64,000 nt of DNA. Source: Muribaculaceae bacterium. Lineage in GTDB: Bacteria; Bacteroidota; Bacteroidia; Bacteroidales; Muribaculaceae. Shown one piece after another: positions 52,532 to 61,377 of this stretch (position 1 is the stretch's first letter; the number at the start of each line of letters is the position of its first letter). The stretch is taken from the NCBI GenBank assembly GCA_017629835.1, contig JAGBWK010000072.1:1-64000 (forward strand), given 5' to 3'. The notes below the pieces were generated by a model. The model ran no database searches. It was not told the DNA's origin and saw only the letters and a list, made by a program, of their open reading frames with translations. A program made the translations under genes and the position numbers.

Positions 52532-55108
52532 ATGAAGAAGTTTTTTTGTTCATTTGCTATAGTATGCGCATTTAGTGCTATGGGGCAGCAATCCGCTGAT
52601 GCTCAGTTGTTGCCTTATCAGAATGTTGAGCTTTCAGCTCGCGAACGAGCTGCCGATTTATGCTCGCGATTGACTATCGAAGAGAAATCGAAGTTGATGA
52701 TAAATGGCTCGCCAGCCATTGAGCGTCTCGGCATTCCCGCTTTCGAGTGGTGGAGCGAGGCTCTGCATGGTGTGGGTCGCAATGGCATCGCCACTGTGTT
52801 CCCCTCATGTATCGGTATGGCTGCATCGTTCGACGATGATTTAATCGAAGAGGTGTTTACTGCTGTCAGCGACGAGGCTCGTGCAAAGAATACGCTTACA
52901 CGCAATGAAGGACAAATGGCAAGATATAGAGGCTTGTCGTTCTGGACTCCGAATATCAACGTGTTCCGCGACCCACGCTGGGGACGAGGACAGGAAACCT
53001 ATGGCGAAGACCCCTATATGAATGGCCGTATGGGTTCGCGCGTTGTGCGAGGCTTGCAGGGCGACCCAACAAGCCGTTATTTGAAGCTCGCTGCATGCGC
53101 CAAGCATTATGCCGTGCATAGTGGTCCTGAAAAAACTCGTCATCATTTCAATATTGAAGACCTCCCAGCTCGCGACCTTTGGGAAACATATCTTCCAGCG
53201 TTCAAAATGCTTGTTGATAATGGCGTGCGTGAGGTAATGTGTGCCTATCAGCGCTTCGAAGGCGAAGCTTGCTGTGGCTCCGACCGCTTGCTTCAGTCGA
53301 TTTTGCGCAACGAATGGGGCTTTGATGGAATAGTAGTCAGCGACTGTGGCGCAATTGCCGACTTTTTGCCTGGGCGTCATGGTGTTTCTGCCGACGACGA
53401 GGCTGCTTCGGCACTTGGCGTGCGTTCTGGTACCGACGTAGAGTGTGGCAGCGTCTATAAGCGTTTGCCTTCGGCTGTTGAGCGTGGCGACATCTCGGAA
53501 GAAGAGGTAGATATCTGCGTTCGCCGACTCCTCGAAGAGCGTTTCCGTCTGGGTGATTTCGACCCTGATTCGTTGGTTGAATGGACTTCAATCACTCCCG
53601 ACGTGATTTCATGCGAAAAGCATATCAATTTGGCTCGTAAAATGGGACGTGAGCAGATGGTGCTCTTAAAGAATAATGGTATTCTTCCTTTGAATTCTAC
53701 TGAGTCGGAGCGCATTTTGGTTATGGGACCCAATGCGGCTGACTCTACTATGCTTTGGGGTATCTACTACGGCCAGCCTGCACATAGCGTCACTTTCATC
53801 GATGGTATTCGCCGACGCACTGGTGCCGACGTGGCTTACACTAAGGCGTGCGATTTCACCACAATGTCGGTGCAGCAAAGCATTTTTGACCGCTTCGTTG
53901 CTCCCGACGGACGCCCCGGTATGACTGCTGAATATTGGAATAACACAGAAATGGAAGGTGCTCCTGCTGCTACTGCCCTCTATACGTCGCCACTCAATCT
54001 CGACAATGGTGGCAACACTGCATTTGCTGCCGGGGTTGAGTTGACTAATTTTACAGCTCGTATGAAGACATCATTTGTGGCTGACCGCGACGAAACTTTG
54101 AAAATTAATTTCACCAACGACGATGGTTTGCGACTTATCATCAATGGTGATACTGTACATAACCGTTGGAAACAGGATGTGCTCAACTACCGCACACGCG
54201 AACTGAAAGTCAAGGCTGGCAAGCGCTACGATATTGAGGTGAATTATAAGCAGTTGGACGGCGGCGCAACACTCAATTTCGACGTTGTGCACGACCGTAT
54301 GACTTCAATCGACGAGGTTTTAGCTGAAGCTAAGGATTATTCTACTATTATATTCTGCGGTGGTATTACCCCAGCTTTGGAACGCGAGGAAGCGAGCGTC
54401 AACGCTGTTGGTTTCGACCGCGGCGACCGCACTTCGATTGAACTGCCTGAAGTGCAACGTCAATTGCTTCGTGCACTCCATAATGCAGGCAAGCGGATTG
54501 TTTTGGTCAACTGCAGCGGTAGCGCAATGGGCTTAACACCCGAAAACGGCTTTTGTGATGCTATTTTGCAAGCGTGGTATCCTGGCCAAGAGGGTGGTAA
54601 CGCATTGGCCGACGTGCTGTTTGGCGACTATAACCCATGTGGTAAGCTCCCGGTCACATTCTATACCGAAGACTCTCAGCTCCCCGAATTTGACGACTAT
54701 CGTATGGCTGGGCGCACATATCGCTACTTGCTCAACGAGCCGCTTTATCCATTCGGTTATGGCTTGAGCTACACTACTTTCAAATATGGCAAACCACGCT
54801 ATGCTGACGGAAAAGTGACTGTTGATGTCAAGAATACTGGTCGCCGCGAAGGCACCGAGATTGTGCAAGTCTACATCCGTCGCGTGGCTGATGTGGCTGG
54901 TCCTCACAAGAGTTTGCGCGGATATGCTCGAGTTGATTTGCAACCGGGCGAACGTCAGCGTGTTAGCATCGACTTGCCTCGTGAGTTGTTTGAATGTTGG
55001 GACGAAGCATCGCAGCGCATGGCTGTGTTGCCAGGCGAATACGAGGTAATGGTAGGCTCGTCGTCAGATGACAGCGACCTTCGCAAAATCCGCGTCACCC
55101 TGAAATAA
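52532..55108 (+). CDS. secreted GH3 glycosidase with PA14 insert (beta-xylosidase/glucosidase)
   Basis: The 858-residue enzyme has a signal peptide (to about residue 24). The N-terminal barrel has WWSEALHGVGR, GRGQETYGEDPY and KHYAVHSGPE; the nucleophile Asp is in GIVVSDCGAI (about 270). A PA14 carbohydrate-binding domain (about 455-590, NFTNDDGLRLIINGD) is inserted in the second catalytic domain. A fibronectin-type III domain with YPFGYGLSYTTF closes the protein. The ALHGVGR and SDCGAI motifs are common in the beta-xylosidase-like subgroup, which fits the xylose operon elsewhere in the window, but specificity is not certain. Confidence 0.9.
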   Translation: MKKFFCSFAIVCAFSAMGQQSADAQLLPYQNVELSARERAADLCSRLTIEEKSKLMINGSPAIERLGIPAFEWWSEALHGVGRNGIATVFPSCIGMAASFDDDLIEEVFTAVSDEARAKNTLTRNEGQMARYRGLSFWTPNINVFRDPRWGRGQETYGEDPYMNGRMGSRVVRGLQGDPTSRYLKLAACAKHYAVHSGPEKTRHHFNIEDLPARDLWETYLPAFKMLVDNGVREVMCAYQRFEGEACCGSDRLLQSILRNEWGFDGIVVSDCGAIADFLPGRHGVSADDEAASALGVRSGTDVECGSVYKRLPSAVERGDISEEEVDICVRRLLEERFRLGDFDPDSLVEWTSITPDVISCEKHINLARKMGREQMVLLKNNGILPLNSTESERILVMGPNAADSTMLWGIYYGQPAHSVTFIDGIRRRTGADVAYTKACDFTTMSVQQSIFDRFVAPDGRPGMTAEYWNNTEMEGAPAATALYTSPLNLDNGGNTAFAAGVELTNFTARMKTSFVADRDETLKINFTNDDGLRLIINGDTVHNRWKQDVLNYRTRELKVKAGKRYDIEVNYKQLDGGATLNFDVVHDRMTSIDEVLAEAKDYSTIIFCGGITPALEREEASVNAVGFDRGDRTSIELPEVQRQLLRALHNAGKRIVLVNCSGSAMGLTPENGFCDAILQAWYPGQEGGNALADVLFGDYNPCGKLPVTFYTEDSQLPEFDDYRMAGRTYRYLLNEPLYPFGYGLSYTTFKYGKPRYADGKVTVDVKNTGRREGTEIVQVYIRRVADVAGPHKSLRGYARVDLQPGERQRVSIDLPRELFECWDEASQRMAVLPGEYEVMVGSSSDDSDLRKIRVTLK

Positions 55109-55193
55109 CCTCCCAACGCTTCGCATCGCCCGCAGAGCTATTACACGAATTCTAATAGGTGTATATATATTTTGTGCCGTTGGCGCAAACATC

Positions 55194-55235
55194 AAAGGCT
55201 GCTTAACCGCAATGAGTTAGGCAGCCTTTGCTATT
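55194..55235. terminator. bidirectional hairpin terminator
   Basis: AAAGGCTGCTTAAC pairs with GTTAGGCAGCCTTT with one G-T pair. It lies between convergent genes and resembles the terminator at 4245-4280. Confidence 0.75.
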
Positions 55236-55274
55236 TGATGACTGACCGACGATGCGCGTCGGAGTAGTCGAATG

Positions 55275-56975
55275 TTATTTGTGTGATTCGGTGTGAGTGC
55301 GAAGGAATTCAGCGCACGCTTCGAATGTGGGGAATGTGTGGTCTTCGGTGACAACTTCGGGGATTAAATGCAATGACTTCATCATGTAGAGGGGTTGAGG
55401 CTGAATGATAGTCATCAACACTGTTGTGCCACGAGCTTGCAGGTCGGTGATAGCTGTGCGCATAGCGTAGAGTCCCGATTGGTCCATAAAGTCGACGCGG
55501 CGCATACGAATGATTACGTAGCGAACGCCGTCGGGTATCTCATCCATCAATTGTTGGAAGCGTGTGATTGAGCCGAAGAAGAGCGGGCCGTCGAGACGTT
55601 GGATGTACACTTTGTGTTGCATATCTTCGGGGATGCCTTGTTCGTCGTGCCATGGTGTTTCTTTGTCGAAAGTGGTCATTTCCTGTGCGCTGTAGTGGCC
55701 TTCGACGAGGTCGCCCATTCGTTTCATGAACAAAACGCAAGCCACGACCATACCTATGCCTACGGCAGTGAGCAGGTCGACAAACACTGTGGTGAAGAAC
55801 ACCAACAGCAGTACGAATGCGTCAGCCTTGGGGATTACCCTCAAGTCGCGGAACCCTTTGAAGTCGATGATGCCCCAGCCTACGGTGATAAGAATACCAG
55901 CAAGCACCGACAGCGGAACATATTTCATGATTGGACCGAGCACGAACAGCACTGCAAGTAGGAACAGCGAGTGGATCATACCGCTCAGTTTGGTGCGGCC
56001 GCCCGACTTGACGTTGACTACTGTACGCATTGTAGCGCCAGCGCCTGAAAGGCCACAGAATAAGCCTGCAATGGCGTTGCCTGTGCCTTGTCCGATGAGT
56101 TCTTTGTTGGAGTTGTGGTGGGTTTTGGTGATGTTGTCGGCTACAACGCTTGTGAGCAGAGTGTCGATAGAGCCGAGTCCAGCGAGCGTAAGTCCGGGGA
56201 TGACGGCTGCTTCGAGAGCAGTAATCCAATCGACCGAGCCTAAACCTTCGCGTAAGAATATGGGCAGAGGTGCACCTGAAGGTATTTCGCCAATGCAGAG
56301 CGAGTTGTCAAGATTGAAGAAAAGCGATGCAAGGCTCATAACAATCAGAGCTACGAGCGTTGCGGGAATCTTCTTAGTCAGACGTGGCAAGAGCCAGATG
56401 ATAGCAATAGTGCCGAGCCCGAGCAGTAGAGCGATGAGCGATACCCCGTCGGCAATGCGAGAGGGGAATTGCGATATCATATCCACTACGAGCACTGGTG
56501 ACTTTTGGCCGATAAGAGGGTAGATCTGCTGCAAAATGATGATGACGCCAATACCGCTCATAAAGCCTGAGAGCACAGGGTAGGGGATGTAGCGCACATA
56601 CTTGCCAATGCGAATCACTCCAAATAGGATTTGGAACAATCCGCAGCAGATGCCTGCGAGCGACAATGCCACGAGCACAGTGGCAAAATTGCCCGACGAT
56701 GAAGCCCATGCAGCCGAAACGATACCAGCAGTGATTACTGTCATCGGTCCAGTTGGTCCGCTAATCTGCGAACTTGTGCCGCCGAAAAGTGATGCGAAAA
56801 AGCCGAGGAGCGTAGCGCCCACAAGGCCAGCGAGAGCACCCATGCTACCAGCAGCGGGGTCGTTAATGCCGCCAAACGCCTGAATACCAAAGGCGAGGGC
56901 GAGAGGGAGGGCAACAACGCCGGCAGTGATGCCGCCAAAAATGTCACCCTTGATTTTACTCATTTCAAATTTCAT
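55275..56975 (-). CDS. SulP family anion transporter with STAS domain
   Basis: The 566-residue protein has about twelve to fourteen membrane segments (7+7 inverted repeat). Family motifs are GIVALPLALAFGI near 17-29 and an SQISGPTGPMTV block near 68-79. The C-terminal STAS domain (about 455-560) holds the MDQSGLYAM motif. Bacterial members carry sulfate, bicarbonate or C4-dicarboxylates; substrate cannot be told here. The leader is about 145 bases, with AT-rich runs. Confidence 0.92.
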   Translation of the reverse strand: MKFEMSKIKGDIFGGITAGVVALPLALAFGIQAFGGINDPAAGSMGALAGLVGATLLGFFASLFGGTSSQISGPTGPMTVITAGIVSAAWASSSGNFATVLVALSLAGICCGLFQILFGVIRIGKYVRYIPYPVLSGFMSGIGVIIILQQIYPLIGQKSPVLVVDMISQFPSRIADGVSLIALLLGLGTIAIIWLLPRLTKKIPATLVALIVMSLASLFFNLDNSLCIGEIPSGAPLPIFLREGLGSVDWITALEAAVIPGLTLAGLGSIDTLLTSVVADNITKTHHNSNKELIGQGTGNAIAGLFCGLSGAGATMRTVVNVKSGGRTKLSGMIHSLFLLAVLFVLGPIMKYVPLSVLAGILITVGWGIIDFKGFRDLRVIPKADAFVLLLVFFTTVFVDLLTAVGIGMVVACVLFMKRMGDLVEGHYSAQEMTTFDKETPWHDEQGIPEDMQHKVYIQRLDGPLFFGSITRFQQLMDEIPDGVRYVIIRMRRVDFMDQSGLYAMRTAITDLQARGTTVLMTIIQPQPLYMMKSLHLIPEVVTEDHTFPTFEACAEFLRTHTESHK

Positions 56976-57123
56976 AATGAGATTTTTACCTTTAGAATAT
57001 GATTGGATTAAAATTGTACCTGCAATGCAGAGTCTACCTATATATATAATATGTGTATCGACGAATTTAATGCATCACACTAATCGCTCTACATATATAT
57101 TATAGACCTTATTAAAAACGCCG

Positions 57124-57154
57124 CAAAGTTACATCAAATTTCCCACATAGCCAA
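57124..57154 (-). promoter_or_regulatory. promoter for the SulP transporter
   Basis: On the minus strand TAACTTTG at 57124-57131 and TTG at 57152-57154 are 20 bases apart. The 419-base gap from 56976 to 57394 also holds the divergent promoter at 57237; its remaining sequence is AT-rich without other clear features. Confidence 0.5.
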
Positions 57155-57236
57155 CAGTTTTTAACAATTCAACGCCACTTTGGCGCTCAAGAATATTATT
57201 GCGAAAAATTTTTTTTGAAAAATTTTTGCGAAAAAA

Positions 57237-57267
57237 TTTGGAGATTAAAAAAAATGTCGTAAATTTG
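57237..57267 (+). promoter_or_regulatory. Bacteroidetes-type promoter for the Fur-type regulator and rubrerythrin
   Basis: TTTG at 57237-57240 and TAAATTTG at 57260-57267 are separated by 19 bases. The region is nearly identical to the tRNA-Val(UAC) promoter at 16870. Confidence 0.78.
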
Positions 57268-57282
57268 CATCGAATACAAAAA

Positions 57283-57295
57283 TGTAATGATTACA
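57283..57295. promoter_or_regulatory. PerR/Fur-box-like operator
   Basis: TGTAAT-G-ATTACA is a perfect 6-1-6 dyad, close to the PerR box core (TAATnATTA). It lies about 15 bases past the -7, where binding would block transcription. A shorter match, TAAT-A-ATTA, is at 57889-57897 just before the rubrerythrin gene. Confidence 0.5.
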
Positions 57296-57394
57296 ATAAA
57301 GAGATATTAAAACACTGAACAATAAAGATTAAATAAATAATTTAATAAAACAAATAAAATAAATACAAGAGATATTTATTAAAAACTACAGAGT

Positions 57395-57844
57395 ATGACG
57401 AAGAAAAGAAACATAACAACGGTTGAAGTGAGGGCTATCTTAGCGGAAGCAGGGTTGCGCCCCTCGCCACAGCGCGTTGCTGTTTTGACCTACGTTGCGT
57501 CGCACCCTATACATCCTACTGCCGAAGAGATTCATTCGGCATTGGTTGATGAATACCCAACGCTTTCTAAAACAACTGTCTATAATATACTTCACCTCTT
57601 CGCTGAAACGGGCATAATCGAGGAGTTGCAATTCGATGCTGCGCAAGCCCATTTTGATTACGCTCCAGTGCCGCACGCTCATTTCCAGTGCCGCCATTGC
57701 GGATGTATCATCGACATCGAGCAAATGCTGCCCGAACCAGCAACAACCGAAGGAATGCATATAGCCAACGTGATGCTCTGCTACAAAGGTTTGTGCGAAA
57801 AGTGTTATAAAGAACAGTGTGCAGAACTTTCAAAGGAGAACTAA
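57395..57844 (+). CDS. Fur family regulator, PerR type
   Basis: The 149-residue metal-dependent repressor has a winged-helix domain (LRPSPQRVAVLTYV, KTTVYNILHLF as recognition helix) and a dimerisation domain with HFQCRHCGCI and GLCEKCYKE, the two CxxC zinc sites. Its immediate neighbour, 58 bases downstream, encodes rubrerythrin, a peroxide scavenger. That favours PerR over Fur or Zur. A matching dyad in its own leader suggests self-repression. Confidence 0.9.
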   Translation: MTKKRNITTVEVRAILAEAGLRPSPQRVAVLTYVASHPIHPTAEEIHSALVDEYPTLSKTTVYNILHLFAETGIIEELQFDAAQAHFDYAPVPHAHFQCRHCGCIIDIEQMLPEPATTEGMHIANVMLCYKGLCEKCYKEQCAELSKEN

Positions 57845-57902
57845 ACAAAGATAAATAACTAAAAATTAATCAGATAATAATAACAATTTAATAATTACGA
57901 AT

Positions 57903-58445
57903 ATGGAAAATATCAAAGGAACTCAGACCGAAAAAAATCTTCTCGAAGCGTTTGCAGGCGAATCAATGGCTCGCAACAAGTATTCTTACTACGCATCAAA
58001 AGCCAAAAAAGATGGCTATGTGCAAATGGCTAAGATTTTCGAAGAAACAGCTAACAACGAAAAAGAACACGCTAAAATTTGGTTCAAACTGCTTCATGGC
58101 GGCTCAGTGCCCAGCACTATGGACAACCTCCTCGATGCTGCACAAGGTGAAAACTACGAATGGACCGATATGTATGCTAAATTTGCAGAAGATGCTCGCG
58201 CAGAGGGCTTCGACCGCATTGCAGAACTTTTCGAAGGTGTAGCTAAGATTGAAAAAGAACACGAAGCGCGCTACCGCCGACTTCTTGCCAACATCGAAGA
58301 GGGCATCGTATTCTCTCGCGACGGCGACATGGTGTGGGTTTGCTCAAACTGCGGTCACGTACATTTCGGCCAAAAAGCACCCGAAGTATGCCCCGTTTGC
58401 GATCATCCACAAGCATACTTCGAACTCCGCCCCGAAAACTACTAA
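57903..58445 (+). CDS. rbr: rubrerythrin
   Basis: This cytoplasmic peroxidase reduces hydrogen peroxide in anaerobes. The 180-residue protein has a four-helix diiron domain with [22 protein letters not shown] and [10 protein letters not shown], then a C-terminal rubredoxin-like domain with CSNCGHVH and CPVCDHPQ. It shares a transcript with the PerR-type regulator. Confidence 0.97.
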   Translation: MENIKGTQTEKNLLEAFAGESMARNKYSYYASKAKKDGYVQMAKIFEETANNEKEHAKIWFKLLHGGSVPSTMDNLLDAAQGENYEWTDMYAKFAEDARAEGFDRIAELFEGVAKIEKEHEARYRRLLANIEEGIVFSRDGDMVWVCSNCGHVHFGQKAPEVCPVCDHPQAYFELRPENY

Positions 58446-58474
58446 TCCGACAACCATTCTCCCCAAACATAACC

Positions 58475-58516
58475 AAAGCCGAGGGCTGGCCATCACGCCA
58501 CCCTCGGCTTTACTTT
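58475..58516. terminator. terminator after rubrerythrin (convergent with prfB)
   Basis: AAAGCCGAGGG pairs perfectly with CCCTCGGCTTT, followed by ACTTTT. Confidence 0.85.
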
Positions 58517-58557
58517 TCTCTACCACCACTTATGGCACTTCAGCTACTTCTGTGAGG

Positions 58558-59677
58558 TTATTGTTGGTCTTGGCCGGCGAATTCCATGAGGAAGGCTTTG
58601 ACGAAGCCTTCGAGGTCGCCGTCCATGACGCCGTTGACGTCGGAGGTTTGGTAGTTTGTGCGGTGGTCTTTCACACGGCGGTCGTCGAACACGTAGCTGC
58701 GGATTTGTGAGCCCCACTCGATTTTCATTTTGCCTGCTTCGATTTTTGCCTGCTCTTCGAGTCGGTGGTTCATCTCCTTTTCGTAAAGGATTGAGCGAAG
58801 GTGGCGCAATGCGTTCTCTTTGTTTTTGGGCTGGTCGCGTGTTTCGGTGTTTTCGATGAGGATTTCCTCTTTTTCGCCAGTGTAGGGGTCGGTGTACTGA
58901 TAGCGTAGGCGCACGCCTGATTCAACTTTGTTGACGTTCTGACCACCTGCACCTCCCGAACGGAATGTGTCCCAAGAGATGAGGGCTGTTTCGACTTTCA
59001 CTTCGATTGTGTCGTCGACAAGTGGTGTGACGAATACTGATGCAAACGATGTCATACGCTTGCCTTGAGCGTTGTAGGGAGAAACGCGCACGAGGCGGTG
59101 CACGCCGTTTTCGCTCTTGAGGTAGCCGTAGGCAAAGTCGCCTTCTACGTTGATAGTGCACGACTTGATGCCTGCTTCATCGCCTTCGAGAAGGTTGGCG
59201 ATTGACACTTTGTAGCCCATACGTTCGCAGTAGCGCAGATACATACGCATAAGCATCGAAGCCCAGTCCTGGCTCTCTGTGCCGCCAGCACCAGAGTTGA
59301 TTTTGAGCACTACGCCGAGTTTGTCCTCTTCGCGGCGCAGCATGTTGCGCAGTTCAAGGTCCTCGATGAGTTTGATAGTCTGTGCATATTGCTGGTCGAC
59401 CTCTTCCTCTGTGACGAGCTCCTCTTTGAAGAAATCAAAGCTAAGCTGGAGTTCGTCGCAAGCGGTTTCAATCTGCTCGTAGCCTTCAATCCAAGCCTTG
59501 ATATCCTTGATTTTTTTCATTTGTATTTGAGCTTCCTTGGGGTGTTCCCAGAAGTCGGGCACATGGGTGCGAAGCTCTTCTTCTTCGACTTCTATACGCT
59601 TCGAGTCGATGTCAAAGATACCTCCTCAACGCGAGCTTGCGTTCAAAAGTCTCTTTTAATTGTTCTTGAGTAATCAT
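58558..59677 (-). CDS. prfB: peptide chain release factor 2, with programmed +1 frameshift
   Basis: The gene is read in two parts. Codons from ATG 59677 give 21 residues (MITQEQLKETFERKLALRRYL) up to an in-frame TGA at 59614-59612. A +1 shift at CTT-TGA-C continues with GAC at 59613 through 351 more residues. An AGGAGG lies just before the CTT, at the spacing known to stimulate this shift in other bacteria. The product, 372 residues, has the GGQ catalytic motif (about 242) and SPY at about 196, where SPF recognises UGA and UAA in E. coli RF2. The shift makes RF2 synthesis depend on RF2 level. Confidence 0.95.
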
Positions 59678-59736
59678 GACAATGGTTAATATTTGATTTG
59701 TATTATTTGTTTTTAAGTGGAAAGCGCTTGTTCAGC

Positions 59737-61350
59737 TTAGGGGTTAAGCAGCTGATTGAAGCGCACGGGGTCGTTAATCAGATGCAATGCTGCCTGATAG
59801 GTTGGGTTAAGCGCAGGAAGCGCAATGCGGTAGTAAGTTTCCTGTTCGAAGAGGTCGCGGCCGATGAGAGCTTTGACTATCACTTGCATCATTTGTCGGC
59901 TGCGCTGATATTGCTCATCGTTCTTTTCAACGCCCTCTTTTACGCCTCGGTCGAGAATTCCGTTCATAATTTCGGGTGTTACCGCAAAGTTGTCGATGAA
60001 CGATTGTTCGTCGGGGTACTGCGCGTGGAGTTGTGTGCGATTATTGTCGACGTATGTGATGCAGAAACTGTTGAGCACACCTTTAGCTACAAGGTCGCGG
60101 TAGTAGTCGGAGTAGGCGGTTGTGTCGACAGGTACGAACAGGTCGGGCATAATGCCGCCACCGCCATAGACTGTGCGCTTGTTTTTGAGCGTAGTGTATT
60201 TGAGCGAATCGGGAAATGAGATGTTTTCTGCGCTGGTGAATTCGCCGTTTTCGTAGCGAGTGAGCATATCCTTGCGGTAGTCGTCGGCGTGGCCAGCTTC
60301 ATATGGTTTCTGAATTGAGCGACCCGAGGGTGTGTGATAGCGCGAAACGGTCAGTTTAATCATCGAGCCGTCGGGGAATGGGAACGGACGTTGCACAAGT
60401 CCTTTGCCGAAGGTGCGTCGTCCGACGATAAGTCCTCGGTCGTTGTCCTGCACGGCTCCAGAGAGGATTTCGCTTGCCGAAGCAGAGTATTGGTTGACCA
60501 TAATTACCACAGGTATGTTGGTCATATCGCCATTGCGTTCGAGTCGGTATTCCTGTTGCCCAAGTTTAGGCGATTCGGTGTAAGTGACAAGGTCGCCTTT
60601 GCTCAAAAGGTGGCTCGATACCTCAACGGCTGAGCCGAGATAGCCGCCGCCATTATCCTCGAGGTCGATGATAAGCTGCTTCATCCCTTGCGCCTTGAGT
60701 TTCTTCACAGCATCGGCAAATTCTTTTTCGGTGCTTTCGGCAAATCGTGAGAGCTTGATGAAGCCAGTGGTTTGGTCAGCCATAAAGGCAGCATCGAGCG
60801 AATTGATTGGAATGTCGTCGCGGTTAAGGCGGAAACTGATAGGCTCAGCAACGCCGCGTCGCAACACTTCGAGGTTTACCTCAGTGCCCTTTGGACCGCG
60901 AAGGGTTTTGATAACGTCGCTATTGGCTTTCTTCACGCCAGAAAGCTGAATGCCGTTGGCGCTGATTATTTTGTCGCCGGCAAGTATGCCCACTTTTTCG
61001 GAAGGTCCGCCTGCTGTGGTTTGGATAACGAACAGAGTGTCGTTGAGCATATTAAACTGTATGCCTATGCCGCTGAAATTGCCGTCGAGAGGCTGCGTCA
61101 TCTCCTTTGTTTCCTCGGGGTCGGAGTAGGTTGAATGTGGATCAAGTGTCAGCAACATTGCTTTGATAGCCTCCTCAGCCAAAGTGTCGCCGTCAACGTC
61201 GTCGAGATAGTACGATTCGATAATGCGTTCGGCATAAGCAATCTTCTGATGAGCTGGGAACGAGTTAGTCGTCACAGCTTCGCGCTGTTGAGCCTCCGCC
61301 ATAAAGGCAGCGAAGAGGGTGAATATGGTTGTTAGTTTAATGCTTTTCAT
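59737..61350 (-). CDS. S41 family C-terminal processing peptidase
   Basis: The 537-residue periplasmic protease has a signal peptide (to about residue 22), an N-terminal helical region, a PDZ domain (about 85-165, with GIGIQFNM and IISANGIQL) and the S41 core. The Ser nucleophile is in QYSASASE (about 290) and the Lys base in FGKGLVQ (about 314). Such proteases trim or degrade periplasmic proteins at their C-termini. It lies 27 bases after the GH3 gene and 59 before prfB on the same strand. Confidence 0.92.
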   Translation of the reverse strand: MKSIKLTTIFTLFAAFMAEAQQREAVTTNSFPAHQKIAYAERIIESYYLDDVDGDTLAEEAIKAMLLTLDPHSTYSDPEETKEMTQPLDGNFSGIGIQFNMLNDTLFVIQTTAGGPSEKVGILAGDKIISANGIQLSGVKKANSDVIKTLRGPKGTEVNLEVLRRGVAEPISFRLNRDDIPINSLDAAFMADQTTGFIKLSRFAESTEKEFADAVKKLKAQGMKQLIIDLEDNGGGYLGSAVEVSSHLLSKGDLVTYTESPKLGQQEYRLERNGDMTNIPVVIMVNQYSASASEILSGAVQDNDRGLIVGRRTFGKGLVQRPFPFPDGSMIKLTVSRYHTPSGRSIQKPYEAGHADDYRKDMLTRYENGEFTSAENISFPDSLKYTTLKNKRTVYGGGGIMPDLFVPVDTTAYSDYYRDLVAKGVLNSFCITYVDNNRTQLHAQYPDEQSFIDNFAVTPEIMNGILDRGVKEGVEKNDEQYQRSRQMMQVIVKALIGRDLFEQETYYRIALPALNPTYQAALHLINDPVRFNQLLNP

Positions 61351-61377
61351 AAAACTGTTACCTATTGTGGCTCTAAT

